In this document: positions 1 to 11,183 of the stretch, in pieces
Position numbering within the stretch: the first letter of the stretch is position 1
Layout of the letters: each line of letters starts with the position of its first letter
Assembly: GCF_000002515.2 (NCBI RefSeq)
Contig: NC_006040.1
Coordinates: forward strand, 124,001 to 188,000
Source of the DNA: Kluyveromyces lactis
Lineage: Eukaryota; Ascomycota; Saccharomycetes; Saccharomycetales; Saccharomycetaceae
Length of the DNA: 64,000 nucleotides
Direction of reading: 5' to 3'
Program-made: the position numbers and the translations under genes
Notes under the pieces: generated by a model
The model's input: the letters and a program-made list of their open reading frames with translations, nothing else
Databases searched by the model: none
What the model was told of the DNA's origin: nothing

Positions 1-17
1 GATACAGATTTATTTCG

Positions 18-3000
18 ATGGTCGAGAAGAAAGATTCAGCTGGCCGGTTTAATGGACAACCGAGCCATGGCGGGCCGAGGTTTATTAGGACGCTGGGCTC
101 GCAGTCATTAAGTGGTCTGAATCCTTTATCCAATGCGCAGCAAGGGGTTTCTCAGCAACAACAACACCTAAGCCATCATTCTCATAACGTTACAGACTCA
201 GACTCTCCCAGTATTCAAGATTCCGGGATTCCTATCACATCCGCTTTGATCAAGAAGGAGTCACCTAGTCATGCGGTTTCTGGTATACCGTCTAACTCAA
301 ACAGTATTAATAACAATAGTAAAAGCAATTCCAATAATAATCCATCCAGTGTTTTTAGCAGCAGAAATAATACATCGATACAACAATTGCAGCAGGGCCC
401 ATCACCTACACTGTCGAATTCAGAGTCGCCCGTAAACGCGTCCCTTTTATCGTCTATCACTACACCGTTGTTGCATCAAACTGGTTCGGCAAGCCATCCG
501 CCATCTAATACGGGGTCCAGTACCAATGGGACAACAACTCCTTCGTATCGTGTGGCTCAAGCGTGTGACAGATGTAGAGCCAAGAAAATTAGATGTGATG
601 GTAAGAGGCCGCAGTGTACACAGTGTGCTGCGGTTGGTTTTGAATGTAAAATTAGTGATAAGCTAAGCCGTAGAGCTTTCCCAAGAGGATACACAGAAAC
701 GTTGGAAGAACGAGTAAGGGAACTTGAAGCTGAAAATAGAAGGTTGGTAGCTCTCTGCGATTTGAAAGAAGAGCAATTGCATTTGGTATCGAAATATAGT
801 AACAGCAAGGACGAAAACGGAGTAGAGATTCCATCCACCGAAGAAGAACAAATTTTGCATGAACTCTCTAAGACCAATGGCGGTTCCCTAAGAGTCAGTT
901 CCACGAACTTATACTTACTTAATAAGAAAGCTTCGCCTGGTGATGATAGTCATATTGAGTCATCAGAGCCATCTATACCAGTTCGCAAAGTGGCAATCAC
1001 TGCGCCTTCACCACGCATCATGTCGCCAAGAAACAGTGTTGCGGATTCTGATCCATCCCAAACTAATACCGGTAATAACGACCATATTCATTCCAATAAT
1101 AATAACCACAATCAAAACAATAGTACTGATCCTTACGGAATTTCTTTCGAACAAAATGAAGCGCCAGGTCTTCCCGCGCTAAAAGCTCTCTCATCTTTGT
1201 CGAAGTATAAGCAAGGAACTCAGTTGGCCACATTGGTCGCCGTTTCAGTGCCTAGAACAACTGAAGAAATTCTCTTCGTTCCTCAACTTTTGGCACGTAT
1301 CGGTCAAATTCATGGTTTTACTTCAAAACAATGCATATATACCGCATCCGTCCTAGCATCCTTAAAAGAAAACAACATCTCTTCAATTCCACCAGAGTTA
1401 GAAGTGTTGAAAAATCATAACCTATGGGAAATTGACGATGTCTTGCATTTCTGGAAGAACGTGTTCAAGTTGGATTTTATGACACATACTGCCGTGGACC
1501 ATTCCTCTACTCATTTAAATTTTGCCGAAGTCGAAGAATTGATGCAACTCTTTTTTCAGGACTGGTACGAGCTAATTCCTTTGTTCGATAAAAATGAATT
1601 CAACTCATACTATGAAAAGTTCAAGCTGAACGTAACTGACCCCAATTTCTTTGTCAGAAAAGATGACACTGTTTTCAACAACCGCACTAGATCTATTTCC
1701 TATAAAATCTTCTCCTGTTTGTTGATTATAATAGTTCAAATGGGCATGTTATCTAAGATCAAAAGAGACAAGATAACATCTGGTAAATTGAGTACATTAA
1801 TGAAGTACTATGATAAGCTAATGACTCATATTTGGATCAATCCGTACTTCAATTCGAGAAATACTTCCATTCAGGTTTTACAATGTCTTTCGATGCTATT
1901 ATTTTATATGCTAAATGTTGGAGACATTTCTTCCATTTACGAACTTCGTGGAAAAGTTGTTTCAATGTCACAACAACTAAGGTTACACAGGTGTCCTAGT
2001 GCTGTACTAGGTGGTGATGGTTCCACTGTCTCCAAAGTACAGCAAGGTGAAAGACGTATCCTCTTCTGGAGTATTTATTACTTGGATGTGTTTAGTGCTC
2101 TTCAACTTGGTGTCCCGAGGTTGCTCAAAGACTTTGAAATTGAATGCGCTCTGCCAGTAACTAGTGACGACGACAGACAGGTCAATTTGGCGGGCCAAAT
2201 GATCGCATTAGAAGGTAAAGTGTCTCAGTTTTCTTTGTCTGTGATAAGATTTGCCAAAGTTATGGGGAATATTTTAGATTCAACGTTCAAGAGAGGCATG
2301 ACTACATCACTGACTAAACAAGCAGCTTTGGTGCATGAGAACGCCCTTGATAATTGGAGACATGGTTTACAGAAAGATCTCTTTTTCCAATTAGATGTTA
2401 ATGGCACGATTAATATGGACGAATTCAATCAACAAAAGCAATACTCTAAATCACTTTCACCACGCACTGCCGCTTTTACTCACAATTCCTTGGTGTTAAT
2501 GACGTTGTATTTTATGGCTAAATGTATGATTCACCTACCGGTCGTGGCTACCAAGCCACTTGTTGCTGAGGCAATTCAAACCCCAACCGATAATCAAACT
2601 GAAAACGGATCGGTTGACAGATCTCTGTCATCATATGTCCTATTACAGCAAGCGACCAATACGCTCCTAAACGTTTTGACAGCGTTGAACTCTATATATC
2701 TGCCGTTACCTATAAATTTGGCAAGAACCAAGACTCGTTTTGGTTTATTCAGCGCACGTGGCTCGTTGGAATATACCAAAGGTGGTGCATTATTCCAAGA
2801 CAACAAAGCCTTATTACTAGACTTAGTAAAAGAACTGGAGACTGATAAGAAATTAGAACTACCAGGCAATACAAGCTGGCATAGCTTGAAACTATTTGAT
2901 CTCTCGATTAACTTGATCTTGCAACCTGTCAATTCAAATCCAGAGAAGACAGAAAAGATGATACAAAAGAAAATTAACTACTACAACAAGCTAATGGGGC

Positions 3001-4355
3001 AGCCTACTGTTGCCGTTAAGCGTAAACGAGACCCGAAGGCTACAGAAAATACATCAAAAAAAGTTAAGGTTGAAGATGATCATAGTCAGGACAATCTGCA
3101 CAACATTACTACTGGCGAGACCACTGATACTGTCCACTCTGAAGAGTTAGTCAAGGACGTACCCAAAGAATTGAATGTTTATCCTGAAAACTACACTACA
3201 ATTGAAGAAGCGTTCCAAATGGATCCAGTATTGAACACTAATTTGTTCAGTAACACCGATCTCAAGACTTTGTTCAATTCAGGTATCTTTGAAAATGCGG
3301 GCAGCATCCATAACAACATTAATGACAATAACAATAATAATAATAATACTAATAATACTAATAATAATAATGGTTCTAGTAGGAACATTCACAATCTTGG
3401 TGCAGGCATTGAAGACATAGACCATGGGATGAGCTTGAGAAGCAATGACGCTTCGTTGTTGAATCTTTCTAATGCACTCGGTAATCATGGAAACAGTGCT
3501 GAGGGGATGAAGGATGGCACAAGTGTGTCGAATTTATTGAATTTAAGTACCAGTGACAGTTTATTCAAAGTACCTAGCAATGGAGACTTTTTGAAGGATT
3601 ATTACATTAACAATATGAGTAACACAGGACTATCTAACCTGCACACTTCTTCTGTGAACAAGGGTCCTTCATTATCACAGTTGGGCTCTCTATTCATGTC
3701 GAGTGGGTCGGGAACAAATTTACCATATAGCAATGTACGTGGAGAATCGAAACACCCATCTGGGGTAAATCTGAACAAACAACGTGCCCAACCTGCAATG
3801 GATGGTTTCTCATTTGCTGCAGATGCATCACTCGGGCTAGCACCATTGCTAGCCTGGTCTCCGGACGCTAAACCTCAATTGAATAGTAACAATGGGAATG
3901 ACGGTTTGAACCCTGCGACAGGCATTGTACTTGAATCTGGCGACAATGATTCTACTAATGCATCAGTCGTTCAATTACAACAGCACCAACAGCAGACTCA
4001 CCACCCTCCCTCCCACAACAGCTCATCTATTCCAATGGGAAAGCAATCCAGCACATCAGATCGTCAAAACAGCCATCATCAAGATAATGTTGGAAGTTTC
4101 CATTCCATGCATTCTCCGACTATTCCAGAGCAAACCTCTGCACAGGGATTGCATCAACATCAGATGCTTGGCATGCCTAACAGCACACTAAACTCGGATA
4201 CCAATACCGGTGGTGCTAATGTTACAAATAGTATTTCAAGCACCAATCGCCGTGGACCAAGACGCCGTTGGAATAACGCTGCATCATCGTCAGACCCTAA
4301 TTCTGCTGGTGATTCATCAGTGTCCGATTTGCTGCGCTGGCAAAATGGAAATTGA
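18..4355 (+). CDS. CAT8: Cat8, Zn2Cys6 transcription activator of gluconeogenic/C2 metabolism
   Basis: A nuclear activator needed for growth on non-fermentable carbon; it binds carbon-source-responsive elements. Seen: a Zn2Cys6 cluster with cysteines at 183, 186, 193, 200, 203 and 210, followed by a short leucine-rich coiled coil (about 226-250, [17 protein letters not shown]). A fungal transcription-factor middle region spans roughly 480-770, and long Asn/Ser/Gln-rich N- and C-terminal regions flank these. The cluster and linker match the Saccharomyces Cat8 sequence I remember, and 1445 aa is the length I recall for K. lactis Cat8. Ser661 (codon 1998-2000) sits in L-H-R-C-P-S-A-V-L, a Snf1-type site, and published work on K. 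lactis Cat8 named Ser661 as the Snf1-dependent residue. The ATG lies 17 nt from the window edge, so the promoter is outside. An Asn run near residues 1105-1118 is encoded by an AAT microsatellite. Confidence 0.95.
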   Translation: MVEKKDSAGRFNGQPSHGGPRFIRTLGSQSLSGLNPLSNAQQGVSQQQQHLSHHSHNVTDSDSPSIQDSGIPITSALIKKESPSHAVSGIPSNSNSINNNSKSNSNNNPSSVFSSRNNTSIQQLQQGPSPTLSNSESPVNASLLSSITTPLLHQTGSASHPPSNTGSSTNGTTTPSYRVAQACDRCRAKKIRCDGKRPQCTQCAAVGFECKISDKLSRRAFPRGYTETLEERVRELEAENRRLVALCDLKEEQLHLVSKYSNSKDENGVEIPSTEEEQILHELSKTNGGSLRVSSTNLYLLNKKASPGDDSHIESSEPSIPVRKVAITAPSPRIMSPRNSVADSDPSQTNTGNNDHIHSNNNNHNQNNSTDPYGISFEQNEAPGLPALKALSSLSKYKQGTQLATLVAVSVPRTTEEILFVPQLLARIGQIHGFTSKQCIYTASVLASLKENNISSIPPELEVLKNHNLWEIDDVLHFWKNVFKLDFMTHTAVDHSSTHLNFAEVEELMQLFFQDWYELIPLFDKNEFNSYYEKFKLNVTDPNFFVRKDDTVFNNRTRSISYKIFSCLLIIIVQMGMLSKIKRDKITSGKLSTLMKYYDKLMTHIWINPYFNSRNTSIQVLQCLSMLLFYMLNVGDISSIYELRGKVVSMSQQLRLHRCPSAVLGGDGSTVSKVQQGERRILFWSIYYLDVFSALQLGVPRLLKDFEIECALPVTSDDDRQVNLAGQMIALEGKVSQFSLSVIRFAKVMGNILDSTFKRGMTTSLTKQAALVHENALDNWRHGLQKDLFFQLDVNGTINMDEFNQQKQYSKSLSPRTAAFTHNSLVLMTLYFMAKCMIHLPVVATKPLVAEAIQTPTDNQTENGSVDRSLSSYVLLQQATNTLLNVLTALNSIYLPLPINLARTKTRFGLFSARGSLEYTKGGALFQDNKALLLDLVKELETDKKLELPGNTSWHSLKLFDLSINLILQPVNSNPEKTEKMIQKKINYYNKLMGQPTVAVKRKRDPKATENTSKKVKVEDDHSQDNLHNITTGETTDTVHSEELVKDVPKELNVYPENYTTIEEAFQMDPVLNTNLFSNTDLKTLFNSGIFENAGSIHNNINDNNNNNNNTNNTNNNNGSSRNIHNLGAGIEDIDHGMSLRSNDASLLNLSNALGNHGNSAEGMKDGTSVSNLLNLSTSDSLFKVPSNGDFLKDYYINNMSNTGLSNLHTSSVNKGPSLSQLGSLFMSSGSGTNLPYSNVRGESKHPSGVNLNKQRAQPAMDGFSFAADASLGLAPLLAWSPDAKPQLNSNNGNDGLNPATGIVLESGDNDSTNASVVQLQQHQQQTHHPPSHNSSSIPMGKQSSTSDRQNSHHQDNVGSFHSMHSPTIPEQTSAQGLHQHQMLGMPNSTLNSDTNTGGANVTNSISSTNRRGPRRRWNNAASSSDPNSAGDSSVSDLLRWQNGN
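3320..3372 (+). repeat. AAT/AAC trinucleotide microsatellite inside CAT8
   Basis: Imperfect trinucleotide run (AAT with occasional AAC and ACT) encoding a polyasparagine/threonine tract in the low-complexity C-terminal part of Cat8. It is likely length-polymorphic between strains. Confidence 0.8.
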
Positions 4356-5350
4356 AAGTAGCCAGGCTTCCGAAGGACATCAGGACAAACTTCATACTAT
4401 CATTACCAAGTACTATCCTGTATATAGCATTGGATAAGAAGTATAATAATACATATACACTTTTCGACTCGTAAACATACCAGATAACCAGATCATAGTC
4501 GTAGTCGCCATGAACTTGGTACTAGTTCCCACGTAAAAAAGGACAAGTAGAGAAACTGAACCCTCCATACAGGGTTCAGCTTCTCTTGTATGTTTAATAC
4601 ACCCAAACACCACATTTATTGCCATACATTCTTAAAGGGTGTCTTCTGTCTTACAGTGAGACCAAAAAAAAAAATTGTTTTTGCACTTGAAACCTTTTTA
4701 GTTTTATTACAGAAAATAGAACTTGAGAACAGTTAGACTTAATGGAGACCAAAGAATTGAGTATTTGCCATTTAGGCCTATAAAGATAACAATAGCCGCA
4801 AGAGGATTTAAACTCTACCATTCCACGCTTGATTGCCCACAATATTACTGGCGATTTCACTTCTACGCTTTTTTGGTTACTTCTTTGACTGCCAATTTCA
4901 GTTAATCGGAATACTGTTTGTTTAAATTGGTATCTTTTTTTAGGACCGGTGATTTATTATTAGTACAAGTGAAGTGAAGTAGCAAAGACAATTGTAGCAA
5001 TAGTACTCGTTTTACTGTTATCATCACATCCCGTTCTGAAATTTCTCGGTTTCTCTTTAGGAATAAGCGTTCAGTGAAGCACTTTTTACCTTTTTTTTTC
5101 TGTATAGCAATCGTGCTTTTCGAGTCACAGAGATCAACATCCTTTGTTTGTGTTGTGGGTACTTCTGATTGAGGAAGAATTAAAGTCAAGATTTCCAACG
5201 ATTCGGATATTTGGTGTTCTACAATTGTGGATAACAAGATAATAGTACATCGCATTATTTTTGGCAGCATTGTTGAGGGGAGTTGAATGTTTGTGGAATT
5301 AAAGAATTTGAAACGTTGAAGAAGAAACAAACCGTGCATACATAAACCCA
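4356..5350. other. Intergenic region, CAT8 3' flank and MRN1 promoter
   Basis: 995 nt between tandem genes. It holds a strong hairpin at 4543-4589 (listed separately), A- and T-runs near 4662-4672 and 5089-5100, and no ORF with recognisable content. The right half is presumably the MRN1-like promoter and leader. No tRNA or snoRNA motif was recognised. Confidence 0.7.
4543..4589. other. Strong stem-loop downstream of CAT8
   Basis: Arms 4550-4564 and 4571-4585 are complementary over 14 of 15 positions around a 6-nt loop. The stem continues outward (4543-4546 with 4586-4589) past a small bulge, giving about 18 pairs. It starts 187 nt after the CAT8 stop codon, so it could lie in the CAT8 3' UTR or act as an end-of-transcript structure. 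The pairing is directly visible; the function is unknown. Confidence 0.7.
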
Positions 5351-8300
5351 ATGAATTCGGGAACATCGGCTAATCATTATCAGCCTTCTCTGATATATGG
5401 GAGACCGCCTGTTGGTTACGAACAACAGGTCTACGATGTGGCAGGAAGAAATGGTGGATCGAATCACCATCCACCGCAGTATATATATTACACACATCGT
5501 GGTGGTTCTATGCCAGGTTCTATACCAGGAAGTATTCCTGGAACAGTTAGTATTCCTCAGACTCCATTTGATCCTGTTTATGGGATTACACTGTTGCCGA
5601 GTCATCTGTTAGTTGGATCGCCGTTTGTAAACACTCCACAAACTGGTGGACCTATGTCTGCTGGTACTGGAGCGAATGGTGTCCCAGTAGGATCTAATAA
5701 CATAATGAATTTGCGTAATTCAAGCTATAAATCATTCTACCCACCGGCACCGAAATTGAGGCCAGCACCATCTGGTAGATTGAGAAGAGCAAGACGAAAA
5801 GATAACAAACCCCAGCAACAACGAGAACATTCTCGTGACAATAACAAAGTGGAAGCAGAATATGATGTTGAAAGAGGTTACAGCTCTAGATCTGCATCTA
5901 GATCTCAATCTTTTTCAGCTTCCACATCAGGTTCCATGTCTGGCAGCTCGGGTCCCAAATCAATACGAAAGACTATCGATTCTGAATTGAAAATCCAATT
6001 CCAATATAGCATTCTACCTAAGGGGAATGATACTTATAGAAGCAGATCGTTGCTTTTTACAAATGTTAATTCTGAGCTAGATATTGTCGAGTTCTTACAA
6101 AAAGTTGCAAAAAATTACCCAATAGAAAGCATTTACTTGATCAAAGATGAGGACACCGGCGATGACATTGAAAACCTTAATACTAGTAATAATGATGATG
6201 ATCCTAATCAAAATTATAATGCTGATAATAATAACAATAGCAAGAGAGAGGATGATAAGGATAAGGAATCAGCCCCTGCTTTAACCAAACAGATTGCCAT
6301 TTCTCCGTCAAGTTGTTCACAACAGTCATATCTTTTAAGTTTCTTCACAAAAGAATCATGCCTAGATTTCTACAATAATTTATTACAGAGATATGCTGAA
6401 ATCAAAAACGCAGTAAAGTCTGACCAGTTAGCAATGAACTTCGTTAAGATTCAAGACGATGAGGAATGGATGGCCAACTTGAAGATGAACGTTATTTCTT
6501 TGGGTGCCACTAGAAGCCTTTATGTCGAGTTTGCGGACGATAGCGTTACTTCAGACACTATTTGGGACACACTCCCGTTTTTGAAGAATTCAGGTAAATA
6601 TGTTGTTATTGATGTAGATGTGGTTACTACTGATGAAAGGAGAAAAAACTTCGGATTACATTATTGTTTACTCCATTTTCTCTCGGTAACAATGGCTTTA
6701 GAAGTTAAAGAACTGTTAGAAACCGGAGATGAAGCAGTATCAAGAGTGTCATTCGTGACACCTGCCAATTCGGCAGATAAGGAAATGAGAAGAAGAAGAA
6801 GCAGCGCCATTTCGTTAAAGCAAGAAGCAAGTCCTCAAATGTTCTCGACGGATTCTCGCTCTCGCTCTCGTTCTAGTAATGTGTCGTTGCCTCTTTCGGA
6901 ACAAGTCAGCACAGCATCTACAGATATCAGTACGCCGATCTATGAAGAATTTGATGGTAATCTAACTTGGTCCACCCTAATTGTAGATGTCTCTGAGTAC
7001 AAAGAGCCCATTGTAAACGAATTTGACCATCATTTAAACTCGTGGTCTATCTCCAAGCCAACGACTCTCTATATGCATGAATCTGGAACTACAAACTTCT
7101 CATCCAGTAATCTTTCGGATGACATTGATCCTCTATCCATCTCTAGTCATGACCCTGTTCCTCAACAGATGTTACTTAACGAATATCCTTATATTATGGA
7201 ACCATTAATGCCACCCCAGATCACTCAAACGATACAAAATCAATATTCCAAAAGCATACAAGCGGTAAATGCCGGCATGGAACACAGAACTGTTTATATC
7301 GGAAATATTAACCCAAGGTCTAAAGCAGAGGACATTTGTAACGTTGTTCGTGGTGGTATCTTGCAGCATATTAAATGGGTATCTCATAAAAGGATTTGTT
7401 TTGTAACATTCATCGAAACTGCCGCAGCAGTTCAGTTTTATGCGAATACTACACTTGAGCCAATCATATTACATGGGAATGTCCTAAAAGTTGGTTGGGG
7501 TCAGAATCCTGGTCCATTACCTAAGAATATCGCTCTGGCAGTTACTGTTGGTGCATCGAGAAATGTTTATGTCAGCTTACCTGATAAGGCCTTCAAGGAT
7601 AAATTCATAAACGACCCTCAGTTCAAAGAGTACCAAAATAGGTACAAGATTCCAAATATTGCACAATTGAAATCTGATTTTGGTGCCTATGGTACCATGG
7701 AACAGGTCAACTTCCATTCAGACGGTCATTGTTGTTGGATAAATTTCATGAACATTAGCAGTGCTATAAAATTGGTTGAAGAATATTCCGACACAAAGGA
7801 TAATCTATTCCATAAAAAGACTGAAGGAAGATATGTGGGTTTGATTATAGGGTACGGCAAGGACAGATGTGGTAATATTAACAGAAATTTGGTCTTCAAC
7901 AAAAACGGCAAAGGTAGCAATCATAATCGTAACTCACAAAACAATAACACAAGTAGGGGCCACAGACAACGTAAGCAGAGTGCAACATTTTCTAACGCAT
8001 CAAACATTGACTTAAAACATTCTTCAGTTGCGAATGCTTCTATAGCAAATGGCAAGTTGGATCGCCCAATGGATAATAAGAACTTCTTATCGTTAGGGGT
8101 TGATGCAGATTTCAGTGAGGGACTTGGAATATCTATTTCACCTCAAGCGGAAAGAAGGCATGTGTTAAGTGACAATGAGGATGAACGAGAAGAACATAGA
8201 GAAGAAGAACAAGAAGAGTGTGGAAACAGGCACAGCGGGGTAAATGGGTCTAACGTTGCGAACAACGAGGCTATAAATGAAACTCTCATAAATGGTACAT

Positions 8301-8806
8301 ATACCGCTGATATACCAGAGGATACTCTGCAGGTGGGTAGCGATAGCTGCAGCACCTATTCCGGTTCGAGTTCAAGTGATGTAGACATCATTGTGAACGC
8401 ACCTTCTCCAAAGGCAGGTGATGCGAAGTCATTTACGCACACTCGCCGCAACGCTCACCACCGTCAAAGGAATACCAACCAAACTCGTCAATATAATAAT
8501 CATCACCATGCTCAACAGCACCAATTCCAACCACTTTCGCATATCAACGCACCTTACCAAACACCGCAACCGCAATACCATCCGTATCCACAGACACCAC
8601 ACCGTTTTTCAAACTCTTTCGTTCCAGTAGCGCAACATGAAGGCGCAAATAATGGTAATCCAAGGAAAAGCTCAATGAAACCAATTGCAGGTTCAGATGT
8701 TATGACTAGGTACTTAGAACAGTTGCATCATAATACTTTCGTATACGCTGCTAATATTTTGGGAGCTACCCAGGATCCGGTATTCTATGATGAAGACAAT
8801 GCATAA
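5351..8806 (+). CDS. MRN1: Mrn1/Nrd1-family multi-RRM RNA-binding protein
   Basis: Predicted cytoplasmic mRNA-binding regulator. Seen: two divergent RRM-like segments (about 215-350 and 380-470) and two clear ones. RRM3 (about 646-720) has RNP2 VYIGNI followed by ICNVVRGGILQ and RNP1-like ICFVTFIE; RRM4 (about 735-845) has RNVYVSLP, then DFGAYG and CWINFMN. The block ICNVVRGGILQ and the tail YGKDRCGN match the S. pombe Nrd1 and S. cerevisiae Mrn1 (YPL184C) family as I remember it. The N-terminus is Gly/Ser/Pro-rich with SIPG repeats, and the C-terminus is rich in Asn, His and Gln. At 1151 aa it is much longer than the Saccharomyces protein through low-complexity insertions. The Pumilio repeats that would mark JSN1/PUF2 are absent. 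The family call is firm; exact orthology is less so. Confidence 0.72.
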   Translation: MNSGTSANHYQPSLIYGRPPVGYEQQVYDVAGRNGGSNHHPPQYIYYTHRGGSMPGSIPGSIPGTVSIPQTPFDPVYGITLLPSHLLVGSPFVNTPQTGGPMSAGTGANGVPVGSNNIMNLRNSSYKSFYPPAPKLRPAPSGRLRRARRKDNKPQQQREHSRDNNKVEAEYDVERGYSSRSASRSQSFSASTSGSMSGSSGPKSIRKTIDSELKIQFQYSILPKGNDTYRSRSLLFTNVNSELDIVEFLQKVAKNYPIESIYLIKDEDTGDDIENLNTSNNDDDPNQNYNADNNNNSKREDDKDKESAPALTKQIAISPSSCSQQSYLLSFFTKESCLDFYNNLLQRYAEIKNAVKSDQLAMNFVKIQDDEEWMANLKMNVISLGATRSLYVEFADDSVTSDTIWDTLPFLKNSGKYVVIDVDVVTTDERRKNFGLHYCLLHFLSVTMALEVKELLETGDEAVSRVSFVTPANSADKEMRRRRSSAISLKQEASPQMFSTDSRSRSRSSNVSLPLSEQVSTASTDISTPIYEEFDGNLTWSTLIVDVSEYKEPIVNEFDHHLNSWSISKPTTLYMHESGTTNFSSSNLSDDIDPLSISSHDPVPQQMLLNEYPYIMEPLMPPQITQTIQNQYSKSIQAVNAGMEHRTVYIGNINPRSKAEDICNVVRGGILQHIKWVSHKRICFVTFIETAAAVQFYANTTLEPIILHGNVLKVGWGQNPGPLPKNIALAVTVGASRNVYVSLPDKAFKDKFINDPQFKEYQNRYKIPNIAQLKSDFGAYGTMEQVNFHSDGHCCWINFMNISSAIKLVEEYSDTKDNLFHKKTEGRYVGLIIGYGKDRCGNINRNLVFNKNGKGSNHNRNSQNNNTSRGHRQRKQSATFSNASNIDLKHSSVANASIANGKLDRPMDNKNFLSLGVDADFSEGLGISISPQAERRHVLSDNEDEREEHREEEQEECGNRHSGVNGSNVANNEAINETLINGTYTADIPEDTLQVGSDSCSTYSGSSSSDVDIIVNAPSPKAGDAKSFTHTRRNAHHRQRNTNQTRQYNNHHHAQQHQFQPLSHINAPYQTPQPQYHPYPQTPHRFSNSFVPVAQHEGANNGNPRKSSMKPIAGSDVMTRYLEQLHHNTFVYAANILGATQDPVFYDEDNA

Positions 8807-9635
8807 GGCTTCCTCGCATAGCATTACCGCTACACAGTAACCCGAATGAGAAACAGTATACGCCTCTACTATTCAATATATGTATACAAACGAACATACA
8901 TACATACATACATACACACGTACATATTAATGTACCTTTACTGTTCTTAAATGGACTGGACGGTACTCACCCATGTCATTGTTTCTGTGTTGAGCAGGGA
9001 TAACACACATCAGGCTGGATTACGACCAAGAAACCGAGTGAGACCTCGTCTCATGATTTATCCCACAACTGTATATTTGGGCCCTTCAAAGCGTCATTTG
9101 TCTGTCTTTTGGGTCCAGCTTATTCTTAAATTCACGTAAACCTCATTCAGGTATTTTCATTACTTCTTTGGGTAATGATACTAAACCTGAGATTTTCGTC
9201 CTTTAAAGAAAAAAAGATCTGTAAAACCGCTATTTAGATACATCAATATATATAAACAGGTTTTATAGCAATGTTTATTTATAGGGAAGCCAAGCACAAC
9301 AAGACTTTATTTGAAGACTGTGAGGAGCAATATATAGGGTCGAAAGCTCACCTTTTTTCTAGATATTCTGCTGTTTTGATATTTTGGTCTGGTAGAGTGA
9401 TCAGGAAATTTTCTTTTGCATAATCCATCTTTATCTGCCTTCCGCTGCTTCCAATTCATTTGAATTCTCTTTTTAATAATTCAAGTTTAATTGATTCCAA
9501 AGAAAGTGATAACTTTTCTTTGCTTCTTGCTTGATAGATTCTGGTTCAATTGAGTCCTTTGTTTTTATTATATTGGTGCTGTTTTTTTTTGCTTTCTCCT
9601 ACGCATATTTTCTCCTCTGTCTCTTGTTTGAGATC
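8807..9635. other. Intergenic region, MRN1 3' flank and protease promoter
   Basis: 829 nt between tandem genes. It contains a CATA microsatellite (8894-8920), a nested hairpin at 9147-9190 and TATA-like runs at 9247-9256 and 9331-9336. A very T-rich leader precedes the protease ATG. No RNA gene was recognised. Confidence 0.65.
8894..8920. repeat. (CATA)n microsatellite
   Basis: About six tandem CATA/TACA units just downstream of the MRN1-like gene, probably in its 3' UTR. Confidence 0.75.
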
Positions 9636-11183
9636 ATGTTCTTTAAAAATGGCATACGATCAGGCGTATTCAGACTTATCATTCTGATCACTTACATCTT
9701 CAATTTGACCTTTGTTCAGGCCTTTTATCCATGCTCTGGTGAAAGGTACTTGAGTGCTGGTTCCGCTTTCAAAGTCGAGTCAAAAAACAGTAAATATGCA
9801 GCACAATTCGTCAATATCAATGATGCATTAAGTAAACAAGCTTTGCAGGGACAAGCTACAGCAAAAAGCTCGACTAAAAATGTCGAAGTTCCGGTGAAGC
9901 CAGGGATGTCTATCTTATCCACAGATTCTAATACGCAAGCGTATTTCGTGAACGTTACAATTGGAGATGAAATATACCCATTAGTTGTAGATTCGGGATC
10001 TGCTTACCTTTGGGTTTATGGGAGCTCATGCACATCAAAGTCGTGCACCTCAAACAAATTGTTTTCTACAGATAACGTCAAGAGAGCAGCCGATGAATCT
10101 ACTTTTTCGTTGATCTACAGCTCTGGAACTGCCTCTGGTGACGTCTATGAGGATAGAATTATTGTGAATAAGTTGGCAACCACTCAGAATTTTACCTTTG
10201 GTGTTGCAAATGAGGTGCCCGATATTTTTGAGAATTATCCAGTTAGTGGTATCTTTGGGTTGCCATCCAATAACTCGGACAACATAGAGAGTATCATATC
10301 AGTTTTAAGCGAATCCAACGCCATATCCATGGAGAAATTCTCACTGATTATTGGCGCTCTTAATTCAAAAGATAACACTACATCAGAGGATTCTGCCTTA
10401 CAAGCTCCTTTGACGGAAAATAAAGGGCTGTTTATTATTGGCGATTTAGTAGAGGATTTGTACACTGGTGATATTCATTACGCTTCATTGATAACAAATG
10501 AAAACCATTATTGGCAGTTGAAAATTGATAGTGTTTACGTCAATTCACAAGCTGTGAATTTCTCGACTTCGGAGGCCGTGACTGGATCACAATCTTCATA
10601 CATAAGATCGGGTATTGTTGATAGTGGTACTACACTGCTAATTTTACCCACTCAAGATGCATTGGATTTGCATACATTTTTCGTTAATTCTGTTTCCGAT
10701 GGTACAAATTTTGCTATCCCATGTAATTCAACCGAGATACTTTCTTTGGAAATCAATGGTGTAAAATGGCCTATCTCATCCGAAGAATATCTTGGGGAGG
10801 CATACCCTCAAGATTCATACTATTATGGGTATTGTGTTTCCAACATTCAGGGTCTGGAATTGGACGAATCTTGGATCTTAGGCGCTGTATTTTTGAAAGA
10901 TAAGTATGCCGTATTTGATGTGCAAAACCAACAATTTGGCTTAGCTAACAAGAATGAGAACGCAATACTAGTACCATATGTTAACTCTGCTACCAATAGC
11001 TCCGATACTATTAGCGGTGATAGAAGCAGCACTACGATCAGTGCCAGTAATTTACCAGCAACATCGACTGCAGCTTCTTCAAGCACCTCAAAGTCTGGCT
11101 CTACGTCTTTTGGTTTGGGATCTACTATAAAACCTCAATCTTTCATGTCATGGGTTGCTACTTTGATTTTATTAGCCTTTTGA
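9636..11183 (+). CDS. Secreted, probably GPI-anchored, pepsin-family aspartyl protease
   Basis: An A1-family aspartic endopeptidase of the secretory pathway or cell surface. From the first ATG (9636) it has 515 aa. Seen: a signal peptide (residues 1-29, ending FVQA), a propeptide, catalytic aspartates at D119 (VDSGSAYLWV) and D329 (VDSGTTLLILP), and a paired-cysteine insertion just after the first site (SSCTSKSCTS). A Ser/Thr-rich tail is followed by a hydrophobic end (FMSWVATLILLAF), the layout of a GPI-anchored yapsin-like enzyme. Both catalytic triads read D-S-G; the N-terminal one is more often D-T-G. The frame stays open 35 codons upstream and encodes a second hydrophobic stretch, but it begins with TTG, so I reject that extension. 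It could be a yapsin (YPS) or a Bar1-like secreted protease; I cannot assign which. Confidence 0.85.
   Translation: MFFKNGIRSGVFRLIILITYIFNLTFVQAFYPCSGERYLSAGSAFKVESKNSKYAAQFVNINDALSKQALQGQATAKSSTKNVEVPVKPGMSILSTDSNTQAYFVNVTIGDEIYPLVVDSGSAYLWVYGSSCTSKSCTSNKLFSTDNVKRAADESTFSLIYSSGTASGDVYEDRIIVNKLATTQNFTFGVANEVPDIFENYPVSGIFGLPSNNSDNIESIISVLSESNAISMEKFSLIIGALNSKDNTTSEDSALQAPLTENKGLFIIGDLVEDLYTGDIHYASLITNENHYWQLKIDSVYVNSQAVNFSTSEAVTGSQSSYIRSGIVDSGTTLLILPTQDALDLHTFFVNSVSDGTNFAIPCNSTEILSLEINGVKWPISSEEYLGEAYPQDSYYYGYCVSNIQGLELDESWILGAVFLKDKYAVFDVQNQQFGLANKNENAILVPYVNSATNSSDTISGDRSSTTISASNLPATSTAASSSTSKSGSTSFGLGSTIKPQSFMSWVATLILLAF

Noticed and set aside
9531-9635. 35-codon N-terminal extension of the aspartyl protease with a hydrophobic stretch
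   Set aside because: It begins with TTG. The ATG at 9636 is followed by a complete signal peptide, and the upstream hydrophobicity comes from a T-rich leader.
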